Origin: an uncultured Oscillospiraceae bacterium
GTDB taxonomy: Bacteria > Bacillota > Clostridia > Oscillospirales > Oscillospiraceae
DNA: 38,414 bases
Direction of reading: 5' to 3'
Assembly (NCBI GenBank): GCA_944387015.1
Contig: CALXDH010000023.1
Span: 1 to 38,414, forward strand
This document shows positions 8,423 to 16,777 of the stretch, piece after piece. The translations under genes were made by a program, and so were the position numbers. The notes beneath the pieces were generated by a model. The model ran no database searches. It saw only the letters and a list, made by a program, of their open reading frames with translations, and was not told where the DNA came from. Position 1 is the stretch's first letter. Each line of letters starts with the position of its first letter.

Positions 8423-8986
8423 TCAGCACGAAGCCTCAGGGTAGAACAGCACCAGGGCAAACCGGGTCACCTCCGACCCTACATTGGAATACCGGTGAGG
8501 GCTGTCCGCCAGGAATTGGTAAGCCTGGTCCCGGCGGATCACATGGCTCTCGCCTCCGTTTTCCATGCACAACGCCCCGTCAAAGACGATGATGAACTCC
8601 TGGGTGCGGGGCGGGTGCTCATCGCCGTCCAGATACCCGCCGGGCTGGAGGATGATCTCATACATTTCAAAGTTGCGCTGGGCATTAAATGGAAAGAAGG
8701 GGATATTCTCCAGCAGACCGTCATCGCTTCTCAATACAGAGACGTCCGCCTTGTCGATGACCCCTGTGGAGGGGGACGCCTCGGTAATCAGCGTGGAGAA
8801 GGTCACCTGCAGTCCATTGGCGATCTTCCAGATCATGGAGATGGACGGATTGGCGTCTCCCCGCTCGATCTGTCCCAGCATGCTTTTGCTCACGCCGGAG
8901 ACTTCCGCCAGATCCGCCAATGTCATGCGGCGCATGGTTCGATATTTTCGGATATTCGCGCCAAGAACAATGTTAATGTACTCCAC
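8423..8986 (-). CDS. XRE-family regulator with C-terminal cupin domain
   Basis: A 187-residue transcription factor. Residues 8-62 are an XRE helix-turn-helix (GANIRKYRTMRRMTLADLAE, SGVSKSMLGQIERGDANPS). The C-terminal half is a small cupin barrel (EIILQPGGYLDGDEHPPRTQE, AYQFLADSPHRYSN), which in this family binds a small effector. The start is GTG at 8986, because AGGAGG lies seven bases upstream; the nearby ATG is out of frame. It diverges from the oxoacid oxidoreductase/transporter operon, so it probably controls that operon in response to an amino acid or its keto acid. The target and the sign of regulation are inferred. Confidence 0.93.
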   Translation of the reverse strand: MEYINIVLGANIRKYRTMRRMTLADLAEVSGVSKSMLGQIERGDANPSISMIWKIANGLQVTFSTLITEASPSTGVIDKADVSVLRSDDGLLENIPFFPFNAQRNFEMYEIILQPGGYLDGDEHPPRTQEFIIVFDGALCMENGGESHVIRRDQAYQFLADSPHRYSNVGSEVTRFALVLFYPEASC

Positions 8987-9045
8987 AGCATTCCTCCTGT
9001 TTCCTGCCTCTGCATAAAAAAACGCTCAAATGCGAGCTCATGATA

Positions 9046-9074
9046 TTGACATTTTAAGTTTTGCAATTTAATAT
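9046..9074 (+). promoter_or_regulatory. Promoter of the amino-acid catabolic operon
   Basis: TTGACA (9046-9051) and TAATAT (9069-9074) are separated by 17 bp. The -10 box lies inside the left arm of the 12-bp inverted repeat. The resulting leader before the first gene would be about 160 nt. Confidence 0.65.
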
Positions 9075-9099
9075 ATTGGCATAAATACAATATATTAAA
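9067..9099. promoter_or_regulatory. Perfect 12-bp inverted repeat, candidate operator
   Basis: TTTAATATATTG (9067-9078) and CAATATATTAAA (9088-9099) are exact reverse complements around a 9-bp spacer. The site lies in the AT-rich divergent region, an island in GC-rich surroundings, and covers the -10 of the rightward promoter. Centre-to-centre spacing is 21 bp, about two helical turns, suited to a dimer such as the adjacent XRE-cupin protein. Confidence 0.75.
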
Positions 9100-9239
9100 C
9101 TTTCAATCTCACTAATGGACAACATATGCTTCTTCTATGCCTGTATTTATTATAATTCGCAGGCACGTGAAAAGCAAGAGAGGGAACCGGCCGCGTTTCT
9201 CATTTTTCGCGCAGAGATCAAACAAAGGGGTGTCAGCGT

Positions 9240-9449
9240 ATGGTCATCGTATCCGTCAACGAATCCAAGTGCAAGGGATGCGCCCTGTGCGTGTCCGCCT
9301 GTCCGAAGAAGATCATGAAGCTCTCCGACAAGGCAAACCAGAGCGGGCAGTATGTGGCGGTGTGCAGCGACCCGCCCAGCTGCATCGGCTGCAAATGCTG
9401 CGGGATCATCTGCCCCGACGACGCAATCACCATCGAAAAGGAGGACTGA
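9240..9449 (+). CDS. Ferredoxin-like delta subunit of a 2-oxoacid:ferredoxin oxidoreductase
   Basis: A 69-residue protein with two [4Fe-4S] motifs: CKGCALCVSACP and CIGCKCCGIICP. It passes electrons from the catalytic subunits to soluble ferredoxin. It is the first gene of the operon and directly precedes the alpha subunit, the order found in four-subunit VOR/KOR enzymes. AAAGGGG about nine bases upstream supports the ATG at 9240. Confidence 0.93.
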   Translation: MVIVSVNESKCKGCALCVSACPKKIMKLSDKANQSGQYVAVCSDPPSCIGCKCCGIICPDDAITIEKED

Positions 9450-9452
9450 GCC

Positions 9453-10517
9453 TTGAAACAGCTGATGAAGGGCAACGAAGCCATGGCGGAAGCCGCTGTC
9501 ATGGCCGGCTGCCGGTATTACTTCGGCTATCCCATCACGCCCCAGAACGAGGTCCCGGAGTACATGTCCTGGCGGCTGCCCCAGGTGGGCGGCGTATACA
9601 AGCAGGCGGAAAGTGAGCTGGCCTCCGTGAACATGCTGTTCGGAGCAGGCGCCGCAGGCGGACGGGCTATGACCAGTTCCTCCGGTCTGGGCATCTCCCT
9701 GATGCAGGAGGGCATCTCCCACATCTGCGCCTGCGAGGTCCCTGCCGTGATCTTGAACGTGGCCCGGGGCGGCCCGGCCATCGGCTCCATCCAGCCCGGC
9801 CAGGCAGACTACTACCAGATGACCCGGGGCGGCGGCACCGGCGACTACCACATGATCGTTTACACGCCGGGCAACCTCCAGGAGGCCTGCGACCTCATCC
9901 AGCTGGCCTTCGACAAGGCGGACCAGTACCGCAACGCCGTGGCCGTCTACGTGGACGGCTGCATTGGCCAGCTGATGGAATCCGTGGAGATCCAGCCCCG
10001 GACCCCAGACCCCAAATACCAGGATAAACCCTGGGCCGCCACCGGCTGGGACGGCAAGTCCCGTCCCAAGGCCCGCTTTACCTCCGTGTTCATGGACGCG
10101 GCCAAGTGCGAGGCACACAACGACCACCTCCAGGAAAAATACCGCATCATCCGGGAGACGGAGACCCGGCTCCAGTGCGTGGACACGGAGGACGCCGACA
10201 TCGTTCTCGTGGCCTACGGCACCACCGCTCGGATCTGCACCAGCGCCAAGCGCATGGCGGAAAAAGCCGGCATCCGGGTGGGCATCGTCCGGCCCATCAC
10301 GGTGTGGCCCTTCCCCTACCGGCAGGTGCAGGAGGCCTGTGCCCATGCCAAGGCGGTCTTGTGTGTGGAGATGTCCGCAGGACAGATGCTGGACGACGTG
10401 AAGATCGCCCTCAACGGCACCAAACCGTCGTATCTTTACTACCGTCTGGGCGGCATGATGCCGGCGGCCAAGGATATTTGCCGGGAGATCGTCCGGCTGA
10501 ACGAGGAGGTGCGCTGA
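9453..10517 (+). CDS. 2-oxoacid:ferredoxin oxidoreductase alpha subunit (VorB/KorA-like)
   Basis: A 354-residue subunit of an enzyme that oxidatively decarboxylates a 2-oxoacid to an acyl-CoA with reduction of ferredoxin. It shows the pyrimidine-binding domain opening MKGNEAMAEAA...GYPITPQNE and the segment TSSSGLGISLMQEGI. The RGGPAIGSIQPGQADYYQM region and the C-terminal domain II (IVLVAYGTTAR, GIRVGIVRPITVWPFP) follow. The start is TTG at 9453, with AAGGAGGA seven bases upstream and the ferredoxin stop just before. Length and sequence fit subunits often named VorB. Exact substrate (branched-chain, aromatic or 2-oxoglutarate) cannot be read from sequence; the operon points to an amino-acid-derived keto acid. 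Confidence 0.92.
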   Translation: MKQLMKGNEAMAEAAVMAGCRYYFGYPITPQNEVPEYMSWRLPQVGGVYKQAESELASVNMLFGAGAAGGRAMTSSSGLGISLMQEGISHICACEVPAVILNVARGGPAIGSIQPGQADYYQMTRGGGTGDYHMIVYTPGNLQEACDLIQLAFDKADQYRNAVAVYVDGCIGQLMESVEIQPRTPDPKYQDKPWAATGWDGKSRPKARFTSVFMDAAKCEAHNDHLQEKYRIIRETETRLQCVDTEDADIVLVAYGTTARICTSAKRMAEKAGIRVGIVRPITVWPFPYRQVQEACAHAKAVLCVEMSAGQMLDDVKIALNGTKPSYLYYRLGGMMPAAKDICREIVRLNEEVR

Positions 10518-10518
10518 C

Positions 10519-11253
10519 ATGGCGGTGATCTATCAAAAAAGCGCCTATCTCAACGACGTAAAGCGTCACTACTGCCCCGGCTGCAGCCACGGCATCGCCC
10601 ACAAGATCGTGGGTGAGGTCCTGGAGGAAATGGGGCTGCTGGAAAAGACCATCATGGTGGCTCCGGTGGGCTGCTCCGGCCTCCTCTATGATTACAGCAA
10701 CACCGACGGCATCCACGCCCTCCATGGCCGGGCTCCGGCGGTGGCCACCGGCGTGAAGGCCGTCCACCCCGACAAGATCGTCTACGCCTACCAGGGCGAC
10801 GGCGACCTGATCTCCATCGGCACCGGCGAGACCGTCTCCGCCGCCGCCAGAGGCGAAAATATCACCGTCATCTTCGCCAACAACAGCATCTTCGGCATGA
10901 CCGGCGGGCAGATGGCGGGCACCACTCTGGTGGGGGAGAAGACCTCCACCTGCCGGGACGGCCGCAATCCCCAGGTGGACGGCTACCCTGTGGGCGTGTG
11001 TGAGATGCTGGCGCCGTTGCAGGGTGCCAAATACATCGCCCGGGCCTCGCTCCACGACGTGCCGCATATCCTGAAGGCAAAACAGATGATCCGCACGGCG
11101 TTCGAGTACCAGCTCAACAACCGGGGCTACTCTCTGGTGGAGCTGCTGTGCGCCTGCCCCACCAATTTGAAGATGTCTCCGACGGACGCCTGCCGCTGGG
11201 TGGGGGAGGAGATGACCAAGACCTTTCCGCTGGGTGTATTTAAGGAGGAATGA
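10519..11253 (+). CDS. 2-oxoacid:ferredoxin oxidoreductase beta subunit (TPP-binding)
   Basis: A 244-residue subunit carrying thiamine diphosphate. YCPGCSHG (C19, C22) lies near the N-terminus. The TPP-Mg motif is G93-D-G-D96 through to NNSIFGMTGGQMA. It is shorter than pyruvate-type beta subunits and fits the VOR/KOR class. The start is one base after the alpha-subunit stop and GAGGAGG precedes it, so the two are coupled. Its last bases overlap an ATGA at the gamma subunit. Confidence 0.93.
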   Translation: MAVIYQKSAYLNDVKRHYCPGCSHGIAHKIVGEVLEEMGLLEKTIMVAPVGCSGLLYDYSNTDGIHALHGRAPAVATGVKAVHPDKIVYAYQGDGDLISIGTGETVSAAARGENITVIFANNSIFGMTGGQMAGTTLVGEKTSTCRDGRNPQVDGYPVGVCEMLAPLQGAKYIARASLHDVPHILKAKQMIRTAFEYQLNNRGYSLVELLCACPTNLKMSPTDACRWVGEEMTKTFPLGVFKEE

Positions 11254-11255
11254 GG

Positions 11256-11804
11256 ATGCTGCGGGAAATGATCATGTCCGGCTTCGGCGGGCAGGGCGCG
11301 CTGCTGATCGGGCAGGTGCTGGCCATCGCCGGGACCGCGGAAAACCTCAATGCCATCTGGCGTCCTACCTACGGCCCGGAAAAGCGGGGCGGCACTGCCT
11401 ACTGCGACGTGATTTTGTCCGACGAGATCATCGGCTCCCCCATTGTGGACGAACCGGAGATCGTCATCGCCATGGACGAACACTCCTTCCGGCAGTTTGA
11501 GCCCGCCATCGTGCCCGGCGGACTGCTGCTCTACAACAGCTCCCTGTGCACTTCCGCCCCCGGGCGGGAGGACATCCGCTATCTTCCCGTCCCCGCCGGA
11601 GAACTGGCCCACCAGATGGGTGCCGACAAGGCCGCCAACATGGTGCTGCTGGGCGCGCTGCTGGCGGCGGAGCCCCTGGTTTCCGACCAGGCGGTGGAGG
11701 CCGGGCTGCGGGAAAAGCTGGGCGGCAGCAAGGCAAAGCTGATCGCCTCGAACCTCAAAGCCATCGAACTTGGCAGAACATGTGCTGCAAAACCGGCGCA
11801 ATAA
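11256..11804 (+). CDS. 2-oxoacid:ferredoxin oxidoreductase gamma subunit
   Basis: A 182-residue subunit with the typical start MSGFGGQGALLIGQVLA and the conserved RPTYGPEKRGG segment, followed by EPEIVIAMDEHSF. It completes the four-subunit complex. The ATG at 11256 is preferred because AAGGAGGA (11242-11249) is seven bases upstream; the in-frame ATG at 11250 would touch the Shine-Dalgarno. Confidence 0.92.
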   Translation: MLREMIMSGFGGQGALLIGQVLAIAGTAENLNAIWRPTYGPEKRGGTAYCDVILSDEIIGSPIVDEPEIVIAMDEHSFRQFEPAIVPGGLLLYNSSLCTSAPGREDIRYLPVPAGELAHQMGADKAANMVLLGALLAAEPLVSDQAVEAGLREKLGGSKAKLIASNLKAIELGRTCAAKPAQ

Positions 11805-11840
11805 TCTCCCAACGCCGTTATTTTTAAAGGAGGGATCCTC

Positions 11841-13022
11841 ATGGAAATCAAATTTGCCAGACGCACGGAGCAGATGAACTCCTCCGTTGTCCGGGAGACG
11901 CTGAAGCTGACGGCAAAGCCGGATGTCATCTCCTTTGCCGGCGGCATGCCCGCCCCCGAGGTCTTCCCTGTCCGGGAGCTCCAGGCCGCCATGAACAAAG
12001 TGCTGGAAACCTCCGGCCGGGTGGCCCTCCAGTATGGCCCCACCGACGGATACCTCCCGCTGCGGGAGAAGATCGCCGCCCGGCACCGCAAGGCTGGCAT
12101 CTCCTGCACGGCGGACGACATCCTGATGATCAGCGGATCGCAGCAGGGTCTGGATCTGGCGGGGAAGCTGTTTCTGGATCCCGGCGACCTGGTGGTATGC
12201 GAAAGCCCTACATACACGGCGGCCCTCTCCGCCTTCCGGGCCTATGAGTGCGGCTTCCTCCCCATCGACACCGACGACGACGGTATGATCATCGAGGATC
12301 TGGAGCGCAAGCTGGCGGCCAATCCCCGGGCGAAGGTCATCTACGTCATCCCCACCTTCCAGAATCCCACGGGCCGCACCTGGTCCCTGGAGCGCAGAAA
12401 AGGCCTTTTGAAGGTGGCGGAGAAGTACGCTCTTCCCATTCTGGAAGATAACCCCTACGGCGACCTGCGCTACGAGGGAGAGCCCATCCCGCCCCTCAAG
12501 GCCATGGACACCCAGGGTCTTGTGATCTACATGGGCTCCTTCTCCAAGACCCTCAGCCCCGGCATCCGGCTGGGCTGGATCCTGGCGGCACCGGAGCTGC
12601 TGCAGAAATTCAACACCGCCAAACAGGGCGCGGACCTCCAGGCCAGCACCATCATGCAGATGGTGGTCAACACCTATCTGGAGGACTATGACCTGGATGC
12701 GAACATCCGCAAACTCAACGCCCTCTACCACAAGCGCCGGGACCTGATGCTCTCTTTGCTGGAGCAGGAATTCCCCAAGGGCTCTTCCTGGACCCATCCC
12801 CAGGGCGGCCTCTTCATCTGGGTCACGGTGCCGGAGCAGATCGACACGGCAAAGATCATGCCGCAGGTGGTGGCCCGCAAGGTAGCCTACATTCCGGGGC
12901 ACTCCTTCTTTGCCGACGGCGGCGTGACCAATACGCTGCGGCTGAACTTCTCCAATGCCAGTGAAGAAAAGATCATCACCGGCATGAAACTCATGGGGGA
13001 GGTCTTGCGGGAACAGGTATAA
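11841..13022 (+). CDS. PLP-dependent aminotransferase, class I/II (LysN/KAT-like)
   Basis: A 393-residue fold-type I aminotransferase. GSQQGLDLAGKL binds PLP phosphate, PTFQNPTG and DNPYGDLRY contact the cofactor ring, and K236 in GSFSKTLSPGIRLGW forms the Schiff base. The C-terminal HSFFADG...LRLNFS is also typical. Relatives act on 2-aminoadipate, leucine, aromatic amino acids or kynurenine. Here it probably turns an imported amino acid into the keto acid used by the upstream oxidoreductase. RBS AGGAGGG precedes the ATG. Confidence 0.93.
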   Translation: MEIKFARRTEQMNSSVVRETLKLTAKPDVISFAGGMPAPEVFPVRELQAAMNKVLETSGRVALQYGPTDGYLPLREKIAARHRKAGISCTADDILMISGSQQGLDLAGKLFLDPGDLVVCESPTYTAALSAFRAYECGFLPIDTDDDGMIIEDLERKLAANPRAKVIYVIPTFQNPTGRTWSLERRKGLLKVAEKYALPILEDNPYGDLRYEGEPIPPLKAMDTQGLVIYMGSFSKTLSPGIRLGWILAAPELLQKFNTAKQGADLQASTIMQMVVNTYLEDYDLDANIRKLNALYHKRRDLMLSLLEQEFPKGSSWTHPQGGLFIWVTVPEQIDTAKIMPQVVARKVAYIPGHSFFADGGVTNTLRLNFSNASEEKIITGMKLMGEVLREQV

Positions 13023-13071
13023 ACAGTCACGCAGCACTGTTTGTATAGATTTTGAATTAGGAGGGACCATC

Positions 13072-14466
13072 ATGAGCAAAGAGACAAAGAACACCGGCAC
13101 TGCCGCCAGAAGTACCTTCTCGTCCAGCCTGGGCTTTTTCCTCGCCGCTGTGGGAGGCGCCGTCGGCCTGGGCAATGTGTGGGGATTCCCCTTCAAGCTG
13201 GGCCGGGGCGGCGGATTCCCCTTCCTGGTGATCTATGTACTGTGCGTATTCGTCGTGGGCGTGCCCATCTGCATCGCCGAGTACGCACTGGGCCGCAAAA
13301 TGCGTTCCGGTCCCGTCAGCGCCTATAAGCGCATCAGTAAAAAATGGACGTTTCTGGGCTGGATCAATATGGCCGTGTGCATCGGCGTCATGGGCTTTTA
13401 CTGTCTGATCTGCGGGTGGCTTTTAAAGTACGCCTGCATGTTCGCCCTCTCTCTGGTGGGACTGGGCGGCGACTTCCTGGCCATGGACAGCGCCACCTAT
13501 TTCACCGCCTTCGTCTCCAAGCCGCTGGAGCCTTTGATCTGGACCTACGCCTTCATGGTCATCAACTACCTGGTGATCCGCAAAAACATCTCCCAGGGCA
13601 TCGAGAAGTCCTGCAAGGTCATGATCCCCGTCCTGGTGGTCATTTTGATCGTGGTTGCCATCCGGGGCTGCACCCTGCCCGGCGCCGATGCGGGCCTTGA
13701 CTACCTCTTCAAGCCCAATATGACCGCGTTCAATGAGATCGGCTTCTTTGCCGTCTTTACCCTGGCGCTGGTCCAGATGTGGTTCTCCGTCAACATCGGC
13801 TTCGGCACCAATCTGCTCTACGGCTCCTATCTGCCGGACGACACCAACATCGTCAAGAGCGCCATCATCGTTCCCATCGCCGACATGTGCGTGGCCCTGC
13901 TGGCCGGCCTTGCCGTGATGCCCGCCGTGTTCGCCTATGACCTGGAGCCCTCCACCGGCGCGGGATTGCTGTTCATCACCCTCAAGACCGTCTTTGCTGA
14001 GATGCCCGGCGGCTCCTTCTTCGGCCTGATCTTCTTCATCGCCGTGCTCTTCGCCGCCCTCAGCTCCACCATCGGCATGACCGGCGCCATCGCCACCGTG
14101 GGTACCGACGAGTTCCACTGGGACAACAACAAATCCTCCCTGGTCTCCACCATCATCCCCTGCATCATCGCCATCCCCGTCTCCTGGGGCTATGGCCTGC
14201 TCTCCGGCGTCCGTCCGCTGGCCTTCCTAGGCAAGGACACCGATCTGCTGGACTCCCTGGACTTCCTGTGCGAGAACGTGCTGGCCACCACTGCGGCGCT
14301 GCTGCTGTGCATCTTCGTGGGCTGGGTCTGGAAGCCCAAGACCGTGCTGGAGGAAGTGGAGAAGACGGGTCCTTTCACCTGGAAGAATCTATGGCTGTTC
14401 GTCTTCCGCTTTGTCTGCCCCATCATCACGGTGATCGTGATCCTCTCCTCCCTGGGCCTGATCTGA
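13072..14466 (+). CDS. Sodium-dependent amino-acid transporter, NSS family
   Basis: A 464-residue polytopic membrane protein with about 11-12 helices, of the LeuT/MhsT fold. TM1 carries the signature AAVGGAVGLGNVWGFPF, whose unwound part binds sodium and substrate in the family. The position usually occupied by the external-gate Arg (WRFP) is G38 here. Bacterial members import hydrophobic or aromatic amino acids with Na+. AGGAGGGA lies upstream of the ATG. It lies between the aminotransferase and dehydrogenase genes, which suggests it brings in the substrate of the pathway. Confidence 0.93.
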   Translation: MSKETKNTGTAARSTFSSSLGFFLAAVGGAVGLGNVWGFPFKLGRGGGFPFLVIYVLCVFVVGVPICIAEYALGRKMRSGPVSAYKRISKKWTFLGWINMAVCIGVMGFYCLICGWLLKYACMFALSLVGLGGDFLAMDSATYFTAFVSKPLEPLIWTYAFMVINYLVIRKNISQGIEKSCKVMIPVLVVILIVVAIRGCTLPGADAGLDYLFKPNMTAFNEIGFFAVFTLALVQMWFSVNIGFGTNLLYGSYLPDDTNIVKSAIIVPIADMCVALLAGLAVMPAVFAYDLEPSTGAGLLFITLKTVFAEMPGGSFFGLIFFIAVLFAALSSTIGMTGAIATVGTDEFHWDNNKSSLVSTIIPCIIAIPVSWGYGLLSGVRPLAFLGKDTDLLDSLDFLCENVLATTAALLLCIFVGWVWKPKTVLEEVEKTGPFTWKNLWLFVFRFVCPIITVIVILSSLGLI

Positions 14467-14472
14467 ACGGCT

Positions 14473-15603
14473 ATGCGTATGGTATTGACCCCCCAGGAGC
14501 AATCGCTCCTGGGGGAGGCCCGGAAGTGGGCCATGGAACACTGGAATCCCCACTCCGACGCGTGGGAGACCGCCCGGCAGTTTCCCCGGGAGGCATACGC
14601 CCAGGCGGCCGCCGACGGCTATCTGGGGCTGGCCTCCTCCAAACAGTACGGAGGGCGGGACCTGGACGCGCTCTCCTGCGCGCTGGTCTATGAGGGCCTG
14701 GCCTACGGGGACCCCAGCCTGACGACTTATCTCCATATTTTCAACAGTCTGGTGGCCCAGCTGGAAAAGTGGTATCACCCGGTGCCGGAAGTGCTGGCGC
14801 TGATCCCGGACTTTGTCGCGGGCCGGAAATTCATGGCCTTCGCCCTCAGCGAACTGGACGCCGGCTCCGACCCCGCTGCCGGAAAGGCCTGGTGCACAGA
14901 GGACGGAGACGACTATGTGGTGACCGGCGACAAGGCCTGGGTCTCCAACAGCCACCACGACGACTATTTCATGCTGATCGTCCACGGCCCCGGGGACGGG
15001 ATGACCATGATGCTGGCAGACCGCAGCACGCCGGGCCTCACCGTGGACCAGGACCCGGAGCGGATCGCCGGCTGCGCCATCTCCTGCGGGCAGCTGCATC
15101 TGCGCGGCTGCCGCATCCCCAAGCGCAACACCCTCTGTGAAAACGGGCTCTCCGCTGCGCTGCGGGCCATCGACACCGCGCGGCTCAATGCCTCCGTCAC
15201 CGCAGTGGGCCTCGCCCAGCGGGCCGTGGATCTCTCGGCGGCGTATCTTGCCGGGCGGGAGACCTTCGGCAAGCCGGTGCTCTCCAATCAGGCGATCCGG
15301 TTCCGCCTTGCCGAGATGCAGACTGAGATCGAAGCCGCCCGCTGGCTGGCCTATCACACCGCCTCCCAGATGGACGCGGAGGGAAAGGGCGGCGAGCTGG
15401 CCGCCATGTGCAAGCTCAAAGCCACCTCCACCGCTGCGGACATCCTGCGGGATTGCATCCGCTTTTTCGGCGCGGCCGGGCTGGATACCCACAGTGAGAT
15501 CTCCCGGCTGATGCGCTTTTCCCATGTGCTGGAGATCACAGACGGAACCAATGAGATCCAAAAGCTGATCATCGGCAAGGGCATTGCCCGCCGCTGCCGG
15601 TGA
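14473..15603 (+). CDS. Acyl-CoA dehydrogenase, catalytic-site variant
   Basis: A 376-residue flavoprotein of the acyl-CoA dehydrogenase superfamily. N-terminal helical domain; FAD-binding stretch FALSELDAGSD (usually ALTEPNAGSD); middle barrel KAWVSNSHHDDYF; C-terminal helices with ETFGKPVLSNQAIRF and ITDGTNEIQKL. The usual catalytic Glu (YEGT) is Asp357 (TDGT). Family members oxidise acyl-CoA to enoyl-CoA and pass electrons to ETF. No clear Shine-Dalgarno precedes the ATG; the transporter stop is six bases upstream, so coupling is likely. ATG 14479 is an alternative start. A strong hairpin covers codons 6-15. The sequence is well diverged from the next gene's product, so they are unlikely to be redundant. 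Confidence 0.9.
   Translation: MRMVLTPQEQSLLGEARKWAMEHWNPHSDAWETARQFPREAYAQAAADGYLGLASSKQYGGRDLDALSCALVYEGLAYGDPSLTTYLHIFNSLVAQLEKWYHPVPEVLALIPDFVAGRKFMAFALSELDAGSDPAAGKAWCTEDGDDYVVTGDKAWVSNSHHDDYFMLIVHGPGDGMTMMLADRSTPGLTVDQDPERIAGCAISCGQLHLRGCRIPKRNTLCENGLSAALRAIDTARLNASVTAVGLAQRAVDLSAAYLAGRETFGKPVLSNQAIRFRLAEMQTEIEAARWLAYHTASQMDAEGKGGELAAMCKLKATSTAADILRDCIRFFGAAGLDTHSEISRLMRFSHVLEITDGTNEIQKLIIGKGIARRCR
14490..14515 (+). other. Strong mRNA hairpin at the 5' end of the first acyl-CoA dehydrogenase gene
   Basis: An 11-bp perfect GC-rich stem (14490-14500 with 14505-14515) has a 4-nt loop, AATC. It begins 17 bases after the start codon. No T-run follows, so it is not a terminator. It may slow initiation or protect a processed mRNA end. 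Confidence 0.7.
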
Positions 15604-15631
15604 GGCAGGTCAGAAAGAGAGGAAAACTGCG

Positions 15632-16777
15632 ATGGATTTTATGCTTTCAAATGAGCAGCGCATGCTGCAGAAGCTGGCGGCGCAGTTTGCGGAAAACGAG
15701 CTGGAACCCATGGCCGCAGAGCTGGATGAGACGCACTGTTTTCCCGTGGAGAATTTTCAGAAAATGGCCCGTCTGGGCTTCACCGGCATCGGCGTTCCCA
15801 GGGAGTACGGCGGTGTAGGCGGCGGCGCAGTGGAAGAGGTGCTGGTGGTAACGGAATTTGCCAAAAAGTGCATGTCCTCGGCAGCTACCCTCTCCATCCA
15901 CCTGATCGTCCCCCACCTGCTGACCCAATTCGGCACTGAGGAGCAAAAGCGGACCTATCTGCCCCGGATCACCGCCGGCGGCGAGGTGGCGGCCTTTGCG
16001 CTGACCGAGCCCAACGCCGGTTCCGACGCCGGCTCCGCCAAGACCACCGCCATTTTCGACTCGGAGACCAACGAATACGTCCTCAACGGCACCAAGTGCT
16101 TCATCACCGGCGGCAGCCGGGCCAGCGTCCTGGTAATCTTCGCCCTGACCCAGCCCGCCAAGGGGCTCAAGGGCATGTCCGCCATCCTGGTGGAACGTGG
16201 AACGCCGGGGTTCAGCGTAGGCAAGGTGGAAAACAAGATGGGCCTGCGGGGCTCCGAAACTGCGGAGCTGATCTTCGAGGACTGCCGGGTCCCCGCCTGC
16301 AATTTGGTTGGAAAAGAGGGCCAGGGCTTCAAGATCGCCATGCAGGCCCTGGACGGCGCCCGGATCGGCACCGGCGCCCAGGCCGTGGGCATCGCCGAGG
16401 GGGCCATCGACCTCTCCGTCAAGTACATGCACGAGCGGGTCCAGTTCGGAAAGCCCATCGCTGCGCTTCAAGGGCTCCAGTGGTACATCGCCGACATGGC
16501 CACCAAGACGGAGGCCGCCAAGTGGCTGGTGTACCGGGCGGCCTGCCTCCATGATGCCGGGGCTCCCTTTACCAAGGAAGCCGCCATGTGCAAGCTCAAC
16601 GCCTCGGAAAACGCCCGGTTCGTCACCAACCTGGCCCTGCAGATCCACGGCGGGTACGGCTATATGAAGGACTACCCCCTGGAGCGTATGTACCGGGACG
16701 CCAAGCTGACTGAAATTTATGAGGGCACCTCTGAGATCCATAAGGTGGTCATCTCCCGGGCCGTGCTGGGCAAGTAA
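15632..16777 (+). CDS. Acyl-CoA dehydrogenase (canonical)
   Basis: A 381-residue acyl-CoA dehydrogenase with the usual motifs: ALTEPNAGSDAGS for FAD, KCFITGG, RVQFGKPIAALQGLQ, LQIHGGYGYMKDYPLERMYRD, and the catalytic E364 in EIYEGTSEIHK. It resembles short-chain and branched-chain enzymes. The ATG at 15632 has AGAGAGGA upstream. Last gene of the catabolic operon. Together with the upstream variant enzyme it may oxidise the acyl-CoA made by the oxoacid oxidoreductase, or run in reverse on an enoyl-CoA. No electron-transfer flavoprotein genes are adjacent, so ETF must be encoded elsewhere. Confidence 0.94.
   Translation: MDFMLSNEQRMLQKLAAQFAENELEPMAAELDETHCFPVENFQKMARLGFTGIGVPREYGGVGGGAVEEVLVVTEFAKKCMSSAATLSIHLIVPHLLTQFGTEEQKRTYLPRITAGGEVAAFALTEPNAGSDAGSAKTTAIFDSETNEYVLNGTKCFITGGSRASVLVIFALTQPAKGLKGMSAILVERGTPGFSVGKVENKMGLRGSETAELIFEDCRVPACNLVGKEGQGFKIAMQALDGARIGTGAQAVGIAEGAIDLSVKYMHERVQFGKPIAALQGLQWYIADMATKTEAAKWLVYRAACLHDAGAPFTKEAAMCKLNASENARFVTNLALQIHGGYGYMKDYPLERMYRDAKLTEIYEGTSEIHKVVISRAVLGK

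Noticed and set aside
14490-14515. Strong hairpin as a terminator after the transporter gene
   Set aside because: No T-run follows and it lies inside the next coding region, so it was kept only as an mRNA structure.
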